From NCBI GenBank assembly GCA_017935625.1, contig JAGBHC010000024.1, forward strand, positions 1 through 64,000: a stretch of 64,000 bases of DNA, in the 5' to 3' direction. Under the pieces are notes generated by a model. That model searched no databases, was not told where the DNA came from, and saw only the letters and a program-made list of their open reading frames with translations. A program made the position numbers and the translations under genes. The number at the start of each line of letters is the position of its first letter. Position 1 is the first letter of the stretch. Shown piece by piece: positions 46,342 to 56,590 of this stretch. Source of the stretch: Rikenellaceae bacterium (GTDB lineage Bacteria > Bacteroidota > Bacteroidia > Bacteroidales > Rikenellaceae).

Positions 46342-47793
46342 ATGAAACTCGAAGATTTGTTGCAGGGGGTCGAGCCCTTGCGGATAGCGGGCGACGCCGG
46401 GGTGGAGATAGAGGCCCTGACCTTCGACTCGCGCAAGGCGGAGCGGGGCAGCCTCTTTTTCGCCCTGGAGGGCGAGCAGAGCGACGGGCACGACTACATC
46501 GGCGCCGCCGTGGAGCGGGGCGCCGCGGCCGTGGTGTGCCAGCGTCTGCCGCAGGAGTGTCTGCCCGGCGTGACCTACGTGGTGACGGCCGACAGCCACG
46601 AGGCGATGGGCCGGATGGCCTCGGCCTTTTACGGATATCCGAGCCGGCGGCTCAAGCTGGTGGGCGTGACCGGCACCAACGGCAAGACCACCACCGCCAC
46701 GCTGCTCTACGACCTGTTCCGGGGGCTGGGCTACAAGGCGGGACTTATTTCGACCGTAGTCTACCGCATCGACACGGAGCGGGTGGAATCGACCCATACC
46801 ACGCCCGATGCGCTGACCCTCAACCGGCTGTTGGCGCAGATGGCGGACAGAGGGTGCGACTATTGCTTCATGGAGGTGAGTTCGCACAGCGTGGTGCAGC
46901 GCCGCATCGCCGGACTGGAGTTCGCCGGCGGCATATTCACCAACATCACGCACGACCATCTGGACTATCACAAGACCTTTGCGGAGTATATCCGTGCCAA
47001 GAAGCTCTTTTTCGACGGGCTGCCCGCCGGGGCGTTCGCGCTGACCAACATCGACGACCGCAACGGCCGGGTGATGGTGCAGAACACGGCGGCCCGGGTC
47101 AGCACACTCTCGTTGTGCGGCGCGGCCGATTTCAGGTGCCGCATCGTGGAGATGCACCTCGAGGGGATGGAGCTGCGGGTGGACGGCCGGGAGCTGTGGG
47201 TCGGATTCCTGGGACGCTTCAACGCCTACAACACCCTGAGCGTCTATGCGGCGGCGGTGCTGCTGGGTGCCGACCGGGAGGAGGTGCTGCGGGGCATATC
47301 GGCTCTGCGGGCTGTGAGCGGCCGTTTCGAGGCGATACGTTCGCCCAAGGGGGTGACCGCCATCGTGGATTACGCACACACGCCCGATGCGCTTCAGAAT
47401 GTGATAGATACCATCAACGAAATACGCCGCCCGGGGCAGAAGCTCTATGTGGTGGTGGGGTGCGGAGGCAACCGCGATGCGACCAAGCGTCCCGTGATGG
47501 CGGCCATTGCGGCCGCGGGCGGCGACCTGGCCGTTTTCACCTCGGACAATCCGCGCAAGGAGGACCCCGACCGGATTCTGGCCCAGATGCGGGAGGGGGT
47601 GACCGAAGGCGAACGCTATCTGGTCATCCGCGACCGCCGGGAGGCGATACGCACCGCCGTGGCGATGGCCGCTCCGGGCGATATCGTGCTGGTCGCCGGC
47701 AAGGGGCACGAGAACTACCAGATTATAGGCGAGTGCAAGTCGCACTTCGACGACCACGAAGAGGTGGCCGAGGCTTTTAAGATAATGTTGTAA
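46342..47793 (+). CDS. murE: UDP-MurNAc-L-Ala-D-Glu:meso-DAP ligase
   Basis: A 483-residue Mur ligase. ATP-binding GVTGTNGKTTT is at 109-119, then THTTPDALTLNRLL, MEVSSHSVVQRRI, NITHDHLDYH and IVDYAHTPDAL. The amino-acid pocket motif DNPR (402-405, SDNPRKEDP) marks meso-diaminopimelate as the substrate rather than lysine. The wall is therefore inferred to be DAP-type, consistent with asd in the same window. murF normally follows murE in many bacteria but mraY comes next here. Confidence 0.96.
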   Translation: MKLEDLLQGVEPLRIAGDAGVEIEALTFDSRKAERGSLFFALEGEQSDGHDYIGAAVERGAAAVVCQRLPQECLPGVTYVVTADSHEAMGRMASAFYGYPSRRLKLVGVTGTNGKTTTATLLYDLFRGLGYKAGLISTVVYRIDTERVESTHTTPDALTLNRLLAQMADRGCDYCFMEVSSHSVVQRRIAGLEFAGGIFTNITHDHLDYHKTFAEYIRAKKLFFDGLPAGAFALTNIDDRNGRVMVQNTAARVSTLSLCGAADFRCRIVEMHLEGMELRVDGRELWVGFLGRFNAYNTLSVYAAAVLLGADREEVLRGISALRAVSGRFEAIRSPKGVTAIVDYAHTPDALQNVIDTINEIRRPGQKLYVVVGCGGNRDATKRPVMAAIAAAGGDLAVFTSDNPRKEDPDRILAQMREGVTEGERYLVIRDRREAIRTAVAMAAPGDIVLVAGKGHENYQIIGECKSHFDDHEEVAEAFKIML

Positions 47794-47817
47794 GTGTAAA
47801 GAGAGAGTTCGGATTTT

Positions 47818-49065
47818 ATGTTATATGCGTTAATCGACTATTTGTCGCGGTTTTTCGACATCCCCGGCGCGGGTATGTTCCGTTATCTGTCGTTCCGTTC
47901 GGCGATGGCCATCATCTGCGCCCTGCTGATAGGTATGATATTCGGCCGTTGGATTATCAACGTACTGGTTCGCAAACAAATCGGAGAGGACATACGCAAC
48001 CTCGGACTGGAGGGACAGCTCCAGAAGAAGGGTACGCCCACCATGGGCGGCCTGATTATTCTGGCGGCCATTCTGGTTCCGATACTTCTGTTCGGCGACC
48101 TGACCAACGTCTATGTGCAGCTGATGGTGGTGGCGACCGTGTGGCTGGGGCTCATCGGGTTCCTGGACGACTACATCAAGGTGTTCCGCCACCGGAAAGA
48201 GGGGCTGAAGGGCCGTTTCAAAATCGTGGGACAGGTGGGCCTGGGCCTGATTGTGGGCACGGTGATGTGTTTCAACTCCGACATCGTCATCCGCGAGAAG
48301 GCGACGGCGCAGACCCCCGATGCCGAAATCGAGGTGATAGAGGAGCCGCGGCTCACGACGTCGGTCTATGTGACCGACGGGGAGAAGAGCACCAAGACCA
48401 CCATTCCTTTCCACAAGAACAACGAATTCGACTATCATTGGCTCATTCCGGGTGACAGCGAGGCCAGCGACGCGCTGACCTGGATACTCTATGTGGTGGT
48501 GGCGACGCTGGTCATCACGGCGGTGTCGAACGGCGCCAACCTGACCGACGGCCTGGACGGCCTGGTGACCGGGGTTTCGACCCCCATCGTGGTGGTGCTC
48601 GGGGTGCTGGCCTATCTGTCGGGCCACGCCATCTATGCCGATTACCTTAATATAATGTACATACCCGGCAGCGGCGAGCTGCTGGTCTATGCCGCGGCGT
48701 TCGCCGGCGCGCTGCTCGGATTCCTGTGGTACAACGGCTATCCGGCGCAGGTGTTCATGGGCGATACGGGCTCGCTGGCCATCGGCGGCGTGATAGCCGT
48801 CTTCGCGCTGCTCATCCGCAAGGAGCTGCTGCTGCCGCTGCTGTGCGGGGTCTTCCTCATGGAGAGCCTCTCGGTGATGATACAGGTCTCCTACTTCAAG
48901 TATACCAAGAAGAAATACGGCGAGGGACGGCGCATTTTCCTCATGTCGCCCCTGCATCACCACTACCAGAAGAAGGAGATTCCCGAAACCCGCATCGTGC
49001 TGCGTTTCTGGCTGGTGCAGATTCTGCTGGCGGCCATGACGCTGGTAACCCTGAAAATAAGATAA
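47818..49065 (+). CDS. mraY: Phospho-MurNAc-pentapeptide transferase MraY
   Basis: A 415-residue polytopic enzyme making lipid I from UDP-MurNAc-pentapeptide and undecaprenyl phosphate. Catalytic motifs: [18 protein letters not shown] (D117/D118), [23 protein letters not shown] and [11 protein letters not shown]. Compared with the 360-residue E. coli enzyme there is an insertion of about 55 residues (about 155-215, with [20 protein letters not shown]) before the helix [13 protein letters not shown]. Such an insertion is known to me from Bacteroidetes homologues; its role is unclear. Confidence 0.96.
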   Translation: MLYALIDYLSRFFDIPGAGMFRYLSFRSAMAIICALLIGMIFGRWIINVLVRKQIGEDIRNLGLEGQLQKKGTPTMGGLIILAAILVPILLFGDLTNVYVQLMVVATVWLGLIGFLDDYIKVFRHRKEGLKGRFKIVGQVGLGLIVGTVMCFNSDIVIREKATAQTPDAEIEVIEEPRLTTSVYVTDGEKSTKTTIPFHKNNEFDYHWLIPGDSEASDALTWILYVVVATLVITAVSNGANLTDGLDGLVTGVSTPIVVVLGVLAYLSGHAIYADYLNIMYIPGSGELLVYAAAFAGALLGFLWYNGYPAQVFMGDTGSLAIGGVIAVFALLIRKELLLPLLCGVFLMESLSVMIQVSYFKYTKKKYGEGRRIFLMSPLHHHYQKKEIPETRIVLRFWLVQILLAAMTLVTLKIR

Positions 49066-49080
49066 AAAGAAGATAGAGCT

Positions 49081-50445
49081 ATGAAAAGAATTGTTGTTTT
49101 GGGCGGCGGCATCAGCGGCTACGGTTCGGCCATCCTGGCCAGCAGCGAGGGCTACGACGTCTTCCTTTCCGACAGCGGGCGCATCGCCGACAAGTACAGG
49201 CGGCGTCTGGAGGAGTGGCAGGTCCCCTTCGAGGAGGGCGGCCATACTCCCGAGCTGATACTCAATGCCGACGAGGTGGTCAAGAGTCCGGGTATTCCGG
49301 AGAAGGCCCCCATCGTCAAGGCGCTGCGGGAGAAGGGGGTGCCCATCATTTCGGAAATCGAGTTCGCCGGACGCTACACCAACGCCAAGACCATCTGCAT
49401 AACGGGCTCCAACGGCAAGACCACCACCACTTCGCTCACCTACAAGATATTGCGGGACGCGGGCTACAACGTGGCCCTGGGCGGAAACATCGGCGAGAGC
49501 TTCGCCTATTCGGTGGCGACGGGCATTTACGACTGGTATGTGCTGGAACTGAGTAGTTTCCAGCTGGACGGCATGACCGACTTCCGGGCCGACGTGGCGG
49601 TGTTGATGAACATCACCCCCGACCACCTCGACCGCTACGAATACAAGATGCAGAACTACGTGGACAGCAAGATGCGCATCATCCGCAACCAGGGTCCCGC
49701 CGACACCTTCATCTATTGCGGCGACGACCCGGTGATAGGGGCCGAACTGAGCAAGTACCCCCTGCCCATGAGGCTGCTGCCCTTCACCGCCCGCACCGGC
49801 GGCGGGGCGGCCCACCTGGGAGCCGACGGCGTGATGCGGCTCGAAACCGAGGACGAGGCGATGACCCTCGACAGCCGGGAGATGAAAATCAAGGGGCTGC
49901 ACAACTGCTACGATGCGATGGCGGCCATGCTGGCGGCCATGGCCGCCGGAGTGCCCGAAGCCTCCATCGAACGGAGCGTGACGGAGTTCGGCGGCGTGGA
50001 GCACCGGCTCGAACCGGCGGGCGAGATAGAGGGAGTGGAGTATATCAACGACTCGAAGGCGACCAACGTCGATTCGGCGTGGTATGCCCTGGAGAGCATG
50101 ACCCGGCCCGTGGTGTGGATAGCCGGAGGCACCGACAAGGGGAACGACTACGCCCCCCTCAGGGAGTTCGCCGCGCAGAAGGTGCGGGCGCTGGTCTGCA
50201 TGGGCGTCGATAACCGCAAACTGGTGGAGAGCTTTACCGGCGTGGTGCCCGAGATTTTCGACACCTCGTCGCTGGAGGAGGCGATGGCGGCGGCCCGGCG
50301 GGCGGCTCGTCCGGGCGATGCGGTGCTGTTGTCGCCGGCCTGCGCGAGCTTCGATTTGTTCAGGAATTACGAACACCGCGGCGAACGGTTCAAGGCCTGG
50401 GTGGCGGAACACGGCGGGGTGAAAAACGAAAAAGAGGGGAGATAG
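49081..50445 (+). CDS. murD: UDP-MurNAc-L-alanine:D-glutamate ligase
   Basis: A 454-residue Mur ligase. It begins with the Rossmann motif VVLGGGISGYGSAILASSEG, has ATP motif ITGSNGKTTTTSLTYKIL, ELSSFQLDGM, NITPDHLDRY, and HRLEPAGEIEGVEYINDSKA with the conserved ATNVDSAWYAL in the C-terminal domain. It adds D-Glu to UDP-MurNAc-L-Ala in the cytoplasm. It lies 15 nt after mraY and 3 nt before ftsW. Confidence 0.96.
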   Translation: MKRIVVLGGGISGYGSAILASSEGYDVFLSDSGRIADKYRRRLEEWQVPFEEGGHTPELILNADEVVKSPGIPEKAPIVKALREKGVPIISEIEFAGRYTNAKTICITGSNGKTTTTSLTYKILRDAGYNVALGGNIGESFAYSVATGIYDWYVLELSSFQLDGMTDFRADVAVLMNITPDHLDRYEYKMQNYVDSKMRIIRNQGPADTFIYCGDDPVIGAELSKYPLPMRLLPFTARTGGGAAHLGADGVMRLETEDEAMTLDSREMKIKGLHNCYDAMAAMLAAMAAGVPEASIERSVTEFGGVEHRLEPAGEIEGVEYINDSKATNVDSAWYALESMTRPVVWIAGGTDKGNDYAPLREFAAQKVRALVCMGVDNRKLVESFTGVVPEIFDTSSLEEAMAAARRAARPGDAVLLSPACASFDLFRNYEHRGERFKAWVAEHGGVKNEKEGR

Positions 50446-50448
50446 GTC

Positions 50449-51747
50449 ATGGAGAACGGGACTACGGCTCCGGAGCGGGAGCAGAGGCGTGTGCTGGCGT
50501 GGATTTTCTGCGGCGACAGGTCGTTGTGGGTGGTGGTGGTCGCACTGGCGGTGCTGTCGCTGCTGGTCATCTACTCCTCCACGGCTTCGCTGGCCTACAA
50601 GACCAACGGAGGCAACACGACCCACTATCTGTTTTCGCAGTTCTGCATCGTGGTGATGAATCTGCTGGTGATAGCCGGTCTAGCCCATTTCAACTACCAG
50701 CTCTATCACGGCAAGCGGGTGACCCGGCTGATGTTCTGGGCGGCCATCGTGCTCATGGCCATGACCTTCTTCGTGGGGACCAATCTCAACGACGCCCATC
50801 GCTGGCTGCGGGTGCCGGTGGTGGGAATCACCTTCCAGCCGTCGGACTTCCTGAAGGTGGCGCTGGTCATCGTGCTGGCCCGCCAGCTGGCCAAGCGGCA
50901 GAACGTCATCGACAAAATCAAGATTCTGCCCTCGCTCTCGCCGTGGGACTGGAAGGACGACCCCGTGACCAACCGCAACATCCTCTTCGAGCATACGCTG
51001 CCGCTGCTGCTGCCCATCGGGCTTTCGTGCGCGCTCATCTTCTTCTCGAACTTCTCCACTTCGGCCCTCACCTTCGTCACCTGCTGGATTATGCTCTACA
51101 TCGGGCGCGTCAAGGTGCGCGAGCTGTTCAAGCTGCTGGGTCTGGTGGCCGTGGCCGTGGCGTTGGCCGTGTCGCTCATGGCGACCTTCAACATCGGGCG
51201 TTCGCGCACGTGGGTCAATCGCGTGAAGCGTTTTGCGGCCGTGGAGCAGACGGACGCTTCGGGCGCCGCCGCGGAGCCCGACGAGGACGACCTGCAGAGC
51301 CGCGAGGCGAAGATTGCGGTGGCCTCGGGCGGCCTCTTCGGCAAGGGGCCGGGACTGAGCACCCAGCGGGCCAACCTGCCCCACTCCTATTCGGACTTCG
51401 CCTATGCGTTCGTGGTGGAGGAGTACGGACTGGTGGGCGCCGTGGTGGTGCTGCTGCTCTATCTGTGGATATTCTATCGTTCGATTATCATATTCAAGAA
51501 GTGCGGAACGGCCTTCCCGAGCATGCTGGTGCTCGGACTGGGGCTGCTCATCACGCTTCAGGCTTTGATTAACATGTGCGTTTCGGTGACGCTGCTGCCG
51601 GTGACGGGACAGACCCTGCCGCTGGTCAGCAAGGGAGGCTCTTCGTCGCTGTTCATGTCGATGGCTCTGGGTATCATGTTGGGTATCAGCCGTCAGATAG
51701 AGGAGCAGTCGATAGACAAGCCCCGGACCGAATCGCTGACGGAGTGA
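50449..51747 (+). CDS. ftsW: Septal peptidoglycan glycosyltransferase FtsW
   Basis: A 432-residue SEDS-family membrane protein. Family features: FVGTNLNDAHRWLRVPVVGI, FQPSDFLKVALVIVLARQL, GLFGKGPGLSTQRANLPHSY, SDFAYAFVVEEYGLVGAVVV and LPVTGQTLPLVSKGGSSSL. A hydrophilic loop around residues 255-290 (FAAVEQTDASGAAAEPDEDD) is longer than in E. coli. It polymerises septal glycan with FtsI. The position between murD and murG fits ftsW rather than rodA. Confidence 0.94.
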   Translation: MENGTTAPEREQRRVLAWIFCGDRSLWVVVVALAVLSLLVIYSSTASLAYKTNGGNTTHYLFSQFCIVVMNLLVIAGLAHFNYQLYHGKRVTRLMFWAAIVLMAMTFFVGTNLNDAHRWLRVPVVGITFQPSDFLKVALVIVLARQLAKRQNVIDKIKILPSLSPWDWKDDPVTNRNILFEHTLPLLLPIGLSCALIFFSNFSTSALTFVTCWIMLYIGRVKVRELFKLLGLVAVAVALAVSLMATFNIGRSRTWVNRVKRFAAVEQTDASGAAAEPDEDDLQSREAKIAVASGGLFGKGPGLSTQRANLPHSYSDFAYAFVVEEYGLVGAVVVLLLYLWIFYRSIIIFKKCGTAFPSMLVLGLGLLITLQALINMCVSVTLLPVTGQTLPLVSKGGSSSLFMSMALGIMLGISRQIEEQSIDKPRTESLTE

Positions 51748-51766
51748 TTGAAAAAAAGGAAGAGAC

Positions 51767-52876
51767 ATGGAAAAGAAGAGAGTCATACTCAGCGGCGGCG
51801 GCACGGGCGGTCACATCTACCCGGCCGTGGCTGTGGCCGAAGCCCTCGTGCGGCGGTTCGGCCAGGAGGTGGAGCTGCTGTTCGTGGGTGCCGAAGGCAA
51901 GATGGAGATGACCAAGGTGCCCGCATTGGGATACCGCATCGTGGGCCTGCCCACGGCCGGTCTGCAACGGCGCCTGAGCGCCACGGGCCAGAACCTGCTG
52001 CTGCCGTTCAAGGTGGCCAACAGCATCGTGAAGGCGCGGCGGACGATTCGGGAGTTCGGCGCCGATGTGGTGGTGGGATTCGGCGGCTATGCGAGCGCCC
52101 CCGTGCTGTGGAGCGCCCAGCGGCTGGGACTGCCGACGGTGATTCAGGAGCAGAACTCCTATGCCGGGGTGACCAACAAGATTCTGGCCCGCCGGGCCCG
52201 CCGTATCTGCGTCAGCTACGAGGGCATGGAGCGCTTCTTCCCCGAAGAGCGCATCGTGCTGACGGGCAATCCGCTGCGCGGCAACTTCTCGGCCGGCGGC
52301 GTGGAGCGCGGCGAGGCGTTGGACTATTTCGGGTTCACGGCCGACAAACCGGTGCTGCTGGTGGTGGGCGGAAGCCTGGGAACCCGCACGCTGAACGAGA
52401 TGATGAAACGGTGGACGGACTCTCTGACCGCCTCGGGAAAGGTGCAGGTAATCTGGCAGACCGGCAAGTTCTACGAGCGGGAGATGACCGCCTTCATGCA
52501 GGGCCGCCGCACCGACGGACTGTGGCGCAACGCGTTCATCGACCGCATGGACTTTGCCTATGCGGCGGCCGACGCGGTGATTTCGCGCAGCGGCGCCTGC
52601 ACGGTGTCGGAGCTTTGTCTGGTGGGCAAGCCGGTGCTGTTCGTCCCCTCGCCCAACGTGGCCGAAGACCACCAGACCAAGAACGCCCGGGCGCTGGCCG
52701 ACAAGGGAGCGGCGCTGGTGGTGAGCGATGCCGAGGCGGTGGAGAAGGCCGTGCCGGCGGCGCTGGAGCTGCTGGGCGACCGGCAGCGGCTGGAGACGCT
52801 CTCGCGGAATATCGCGGCGCTGGCCATCGGCGACAGTGCCGACCGGGTGGTGGATGAAATCGTAAAAGTTTGGTAG
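51767..52876 (+). CDS. murG: UDP-GlcNAc:lipid I GlcNAc transferase
   Basis: A 369-residue GT28 enzyme making lipid II. N-terminal glycine-rich loop SGGGTGGHIYPAVAVAEAL, VGFGGYASAPV, QEQNSYAGVTNKILARRA, ILTGNPLR-type segment, VVGGSLGTRTLNEMM, and donor-site ISRSGACTVSELCLVGKPVL. It acts at the inner face of the membrane. It lies 19 nt after ftsW; two bases separate its stop codon from the murC ATG. Confidence 0.96.
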   Translation: MEKKRVILSGGGTGGHIYPAVAVAEALVRRFGQEVELLFVGAEGKMEMTKVPALGYRIVGLPTAGLQRRLSATGQNLLLPFKVANSIVKARRTIREFGADVVVGFGGYASAPVLWSAQRLGLPTVIQEQNSYAGVTNKILARRARRICVSYEGMERFFPEERIVLTGNPLRGNFSAGGVERGEALDYFGFTADKPVLLVVGGSLGTRTLNEMMKRWTDSLTASGKVQVIWQTGKFYEREMTAFMQGRRTDGLWRNAFIDRMDFAYAAADAVISRSGACTVSELCLVGKPVLFVPSPNVAEDHQTKNARALADKGAALVVSDAEAVEKAVPAALELLGDRQRLETLSRNIAALAIGDSADRVVDEIVKVW

Positions 52877-52878
52877 AG

Positions 52879-54270
52879 ATGGAGATTGCAAACGTATATT
52901 TTTTGGGCATCGGCGGCATCGGCATGAGCGCCATCGCCCGCTGGTTCCTGCACCAGGGCAAACGGGTGGGCGGCTACGACCGGACTCCGACCGCGCTGAC
53001 GGCGGCGCTGGAGCGGGAGGGGGCGCGGATTCATTACGAGGACCGGGTGGAGCTCATCGGCAGCGAATTCCGCAATCCGGCCGATACGCTGGTGATTTAC
53101 ACGCCGGCCATCCCGGCCGACCACAGCGAATGGCGTTGGTTCGTCGCGCAGGGCTTCGAAATCGTGAAGCGTTCGCAGGCGCTGGGGCATCTGTGCCGGG
53201 GCAAGTTCGTGATGGCCGTGGCCGGAACCCACGGCAAGACCACCACCTCGACCCTGGCCGCGTGGCTCAACCGCTGCTGCACGGCGGAGGGCGGAAGCGC
53301 CTTTCTGGGCGGCATATCCAAGAACTTCGACAGCAACCTGGTGCTGGGCGGCGGCCGGCGCATGGTGGTCGAGGCCGACGAGTTCGACCGTTCGTTCCTG
53401 AGGCTCGACCCCGATGTGGCGGTCATCACCTCGGCCGACGCCGACCATCTGGACATCTACGGCACCCACGAGGCGGTGAAGGAGGCGTTCGCCCAGTTCG
53501 CCGAGCGCATCCGCCCGGGCGGCACGCTGATAATCAAGCAGGGGGTCGATGTGGCGATGCGCAACGGACAGATAAGCGTCTATCGCTACTCCTACGACGC
53601 GGGCGGCGATTTCTACGCCCGGAATGCGGAGCTGCTCGAAGGGGGCTATTACCGCTACGACATCGTCTGCCCCGACCGGGTGATAACCGGCTGCCGGCTG
53701 GGCATTCCCGGCTGGGTCAATATCGAGAACAGCGTGGCGGCCGTGGCGATGCTCTGGGCGGCGGACAGGGGGTTCGACGAAGAGAAGCTGCGCGAGGGAC
53801 TGGCCTCGTTTTCGGGAGTCAGACGCCGGTTCGACTTCTATATCAACACCCCGCAGCGGGTCTACATGGACGACTACGCCCACCATCCGCGCGAACTGAG
53901 CGCGACCATCACCTCCGTCAAGCGGATGTTCCCGGGACGGGAGGTGACGGCGGTTTTCCAGCCCCACCTCTACACCCGCACGCGCGACCTCTATGCCGGA
54001 TTCGCCGAGGCGTTGTCCGAAGCGGACCGGGTGGTGCTGATTCCGATATATCCGGCAAGGGAATTGCCTATCGAGGGGGTGTCGTCGCAGATGATAGCCG
54101 AGCGGGTGAGCGTGCCGTGCACGATGAGCGACCGCGAGCACCTGGCCGACACGCTGGCCGGGATGAACCCCGACGTGGTGATTACCTTCGGCGCGGGCAA
54201 CATCGACGCCTGCTGCGCCGCCGTGGCCGAAAAACTGAAACCGATGTGTTCGAAGCGAGCCGATGAATAG
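52879..54270 (+). CDS. murC: UDP-MurNAc:L-alanine ligase
   Basis: A 463-residue Mur ligase, start ATG at 52879 (MEIANVYFLGIGGIGMSAIA), rather than an in-frame TTG nine bases upstream. ATP motif AVAGTHGKTTTSTLAAWL, VVEADEFDRSFLRLDP, SADADHLDIYG, RRFDFYINTPQRVYMDDYAH and HPRELSATITSVKRMFPGRE are diagnostic. It adds the first amino acid to UDP-MurNAc. The last eight bases overlap ftsQ, so translation is coupled. Confidence 0.95.
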   Translation: MEIANVYFLGIGGIGMSAIARWFLHQGKRVGGYDRTPTALTAALEREGARIHYEDRVELIGSEFRNPADTLVIYTPAIPADHSEWRWFVAQGFEIVKRSQALGHLCRGKFVMAVAGTHGKTTTSTLAAWLNRCCTAEGGSAFLGGISKNFDSNLVLGGGRRMVVEADEFDRSFLRLDPDVAVITSADADHLDIYGTHEAVKEAFAQFAERIRPGGTLIIKQGVDVAMRNGQISVYRYSYDAGGDFYARNAELLEGGYYRYDIVCPDRVITGCRLGIPGWVNIENSVAAVAMLWAADRGFDEEKLREGLASFSGVRRRFDFYINTPQRVYMDDYAHHPRELSATITSVKRMFPGREVTAVFQPHLYTRTRDLYAGFAEALSEADRVVLIPIYPARELPIEGVSSQMIAERVSVPCTMSDREHLADTLAGMNPDVVITFGAGNIDACCAAVAEKLKPMCSKRADE

Positions 54271-55153
54271 GAGACGGACCATATTGCTCAACGGATTGTG
54301 GTGGACGGCGCTGGTCGTCTATCTGCTGCTGGCCGTCAATCATTGCGACACGGAGCGCGGCAAACTGACGATAGGCGAGGTGGAAATCGTAATCCGCGAC
54401 AGCGCCGAACTCGGCATCGTCAGCCGGGCGATGGTGGAACGGTGGCTGCGTAGCGACGGCGTGGATGTGAAGGGGCGTCCGGTGGAGGAGGTCAATACGG
54501 AGGAGATTGAGAGCTTCATCCGTTCGCGCAACTTCGTGCGCAGCGCCGACGTCTACACCGACCTGCGCGGAACGCTCCACATACGCATCGCGCAGCGGCG
54601 TCCCATAGCCCGCGTGCACACCTCCAACGGTTACAGCTTCTACGTCACCGACGACCACTACATCCTCTCCACGCAGGGAAATGCGCCGGTTTACGTGCCG
54701 GTGATAACGGGGCGTTTCACGCCTCCGTTCGCCCGCGATTTCACCGGCGATTTCGAAGCGGAAGGGTCCGAAGAACAAAAAAAATCGTCGAAAAGCTACC
54801 AATTCTTCCACAAACTGATTACTTTTGTAAAATTGATAGAATCCGACGATTTCTGGAGCTCGCAAATCGTACAAATCAACGTATTGGGCGGTGCCGATGC
54901 GGTGGTGGACGAGTGGGGCCGCAGCGAAGAGGCGGCCGCCGGCGGAGGCGGACGGTCGAGGTACAGGGAGCCGGACGTGGAGATTGTTCCGCGGGCCGGT
55001 AATCATGTGGTGATGCTCGGCAAGCTGGACGACGCCGAGAGCAAACTCGACCGGCTGATGCTCTTCTACCGCAACGCCCTCGACTGGGAGGGTTGGGACA
55101 ATCAGAGGTATATCAACCTGAAATATGAGAATCAGATTATCTGCACAAAATAA
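54263..55153 (+). CDS. ftsQ: Divisome protein FtsQ
   Basis: A 296-residue bitopic protein: short basic N-terminus, one membrane helix (ILLNGLWWTALVVYLLLAV), then a POTRA-like domain (VEIVIRDSAELGIVSRAMVE, RNFVRSADVYTDLRGTLHIR, IAQRRPIARVHTSNGYSFYV) and a beta domain. The order murC-ftsQ-ftsA-ftsZ is standard. It recruits FtsL and later divisome proteins. Sequence conservation in this family is low, so identification relies on architecture plus position. Confidence 0.88.
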   Translation: MNRRRTILLNGLWWTALVVYLLLAVNHCDTERGKLTIGEVEIVIRDSAELGIVSRAMVERWLRSDGVDVKGRPVEEVNTEEIESFIRSRNFVRSADVYTDLRGTLHIRIAQRRPIARVHTSNGYSFYVTDDHYILSTQGNAPVYVPVITGRFTPPFARDFTGDFEAEGSEEQKKSSKSYQFFHKLITFVKLIESDDFWSSQIVQINVLGGADAVVDEWGRSEEAAAGGGGRSRYREPDVEIVPRAGNHVVMLGKLDDAESKLDRLMLFYRNALDWEGWDNQRYINLKYENQIICTK

Positions 55154-55165
55154 CAAGAGGTTACT

Positions 55166-56581
55166 GTGAAAAAGGAGAACTATTTGGTAGCTATTGACTT
55201 GGGTAGCAGCAGCGTGGTGGTGGCAGTCGGTTGTGTGGCCGACGGCCGGCTCAAGGTGGTCGATTTCGCCAGAAACGAGGTCAAGGGCGTCGTGGGCGGC
55301 GAGATAATGAACATAGAACACGTGGCCGCTGCCATCAAGGAGACGGTGGGCGAAGTGGAGCAACGACTCGGAGTGAAGATTATGGACGCCTACACGGGCA
55401 TATCGGGCCGGCACATCAAGTGCGCCAATTATCCCTATTATGTCTTCGTGGGCGGCGACGGCGAGGTGAAGGAGGAGGCGGTAAGACGTCTGAACGACGG
55501 CATGCGCAACATGCAGGCACCGATAGGGGAGAGCATTCTCGACCGCATACCTCAGAACTACATCATCGACGGCAAGGGCGAAGAGGTGAGCGACCCGGTG
55601 GGCATGTTCGGCCGCAAGCTGGAGTCCACGTTCAGTTTCGTGCTCGGCTCCAACACCCCCATCGAGCGTCTCAACAAGGCGCTGACCCGCGTCGAACTGA
55701 AGCAGGGCCGCATATTCGTCAATGCCCTGGCTTCGGCCGAGGCGGTGACCCTGCCCGATGAGCGGGAACAGGGCGTCGCCGTGGTGGACATCGGTGCGGG
55801 AACCACCGACATCTGCATCTACCACAACGACATCGTGCGCTACGTGGGCGTGATTCCGCTGGGTGCGGATGCCATCAACAAGGACATCCGGGCTTACAGC
55901 ATCATGGACAAATATATCGAGGACCTGAAAATCAAGTTCGGATATGCGGTCCCCGACAAGGCTCCCAACCAGAAGATTCTGCTCCCGGGCCGTACCAGCA
56001 AGGAGACCAAGGAGGTGCTGGTGCGCAATCTTTCGCGGATTATCGAGCAGCGGCTGGTGGACATCGCGGAGTACGTGCGCAAGGAGATTGCCGACGCCGG
56101 TTACGAGGGCAAGCTGGGGCTGGGCCTCGTGCTGACCGGCGGATGCGCCAACCTGAAGGACATAGACCTCTTTTTCAAACAGTATACGGGCCTGGACGTA
56201 AGGATTGCGGCTCCCGATGTGGAGTGTGCCGAAGGCTTGGAGCGGCGGATGGACGACCCCTGTTTCGCCACGGCCGCGGGTCTGCTGCTCAAGGCGCAGG
56301 CCACCGGGCGCATGAGCCACGTGGAGGAGATGAGAACCATATCGGGCGTTGCGGCGGAGCCGGAACAGGAGCCCGAGCCGGAAGAGGCTGCGGCCCCGCA
56401 GCCGGAGGGCGAGTCGTGGGACTCGGAGCCGGAACCGGAAGAGGAGGAGCGGAAGTCCGCCCCCGCAGCCGCCTCCAGGCACAAGGCCGCGAAGCCGGGT
56501 ATTACGGACCGGTTGAAAAACTGGATGAACAATATCGTGAGCGGTTTCGAGGTGATAGACGAGAGTAATGAGAAAATTTAA
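55166..56581 (+). CDS. ftsA: Cell division protein FtsA
   Basis: A 471-residue actin-like protein starting at GTG. Phosphate 1 motif AIDLGSSSVVVAVG, SHS2/1C region (IMDAYTGISGRHIKC), phosphate 2 VAVVDIGAGTTDICIYHND, and adenosine motif LVLTGGCANLKDIDLFF. After an acidic P/E-rich linker (about 395-440) the C-terminus GITDRLKNWMNNIVSGF is an amphipathic membrane-targeting helix. It tethers FtsZ filaments to the membrane. Confidence 0.95.
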   Translation: MKKENYLVAIDLGSSSVVVAVGCVADGRLKVVDFARNEVKGVVGGEIMNIEHVAAAIKETVGEVEQRLGVKIMDAYTGISGRHIKCANYPYYVFVGGDGEVKEEAVRRLNDGMRNMQAPIGESILDRIPQNYIIDGKGEEVSDPVGMFGRKLESTFSFVLGSNTPIERLNKALTRVELKQGRIFVNALASAEAVTLPDEREQGVAVVDIGAGTTDICIYHNDIVRYVGVIPLGADAINKDIRAYSIMDKYIEDLKIKFGYAVPDKAPNQKILLPGRTSKETKEVLVRNLSRIIEQRLVDIAEYVRKEIADAGYEGKLGLGLVLTGGCANLKDIDLFFKQYTGLDVRIAAPDVECAEGLERRMDDPCFATAAGLLLKAQATGRMSHVEEMRTISGVAAEPEQEPEPEEAAAPQPEGESWDSEPEPEEEERKSAPAAASRHKAAKPGITDRLKNWMNNIVSGFEVIDESNEKI

Positions 56582-56590
56582 AAGGGGAGG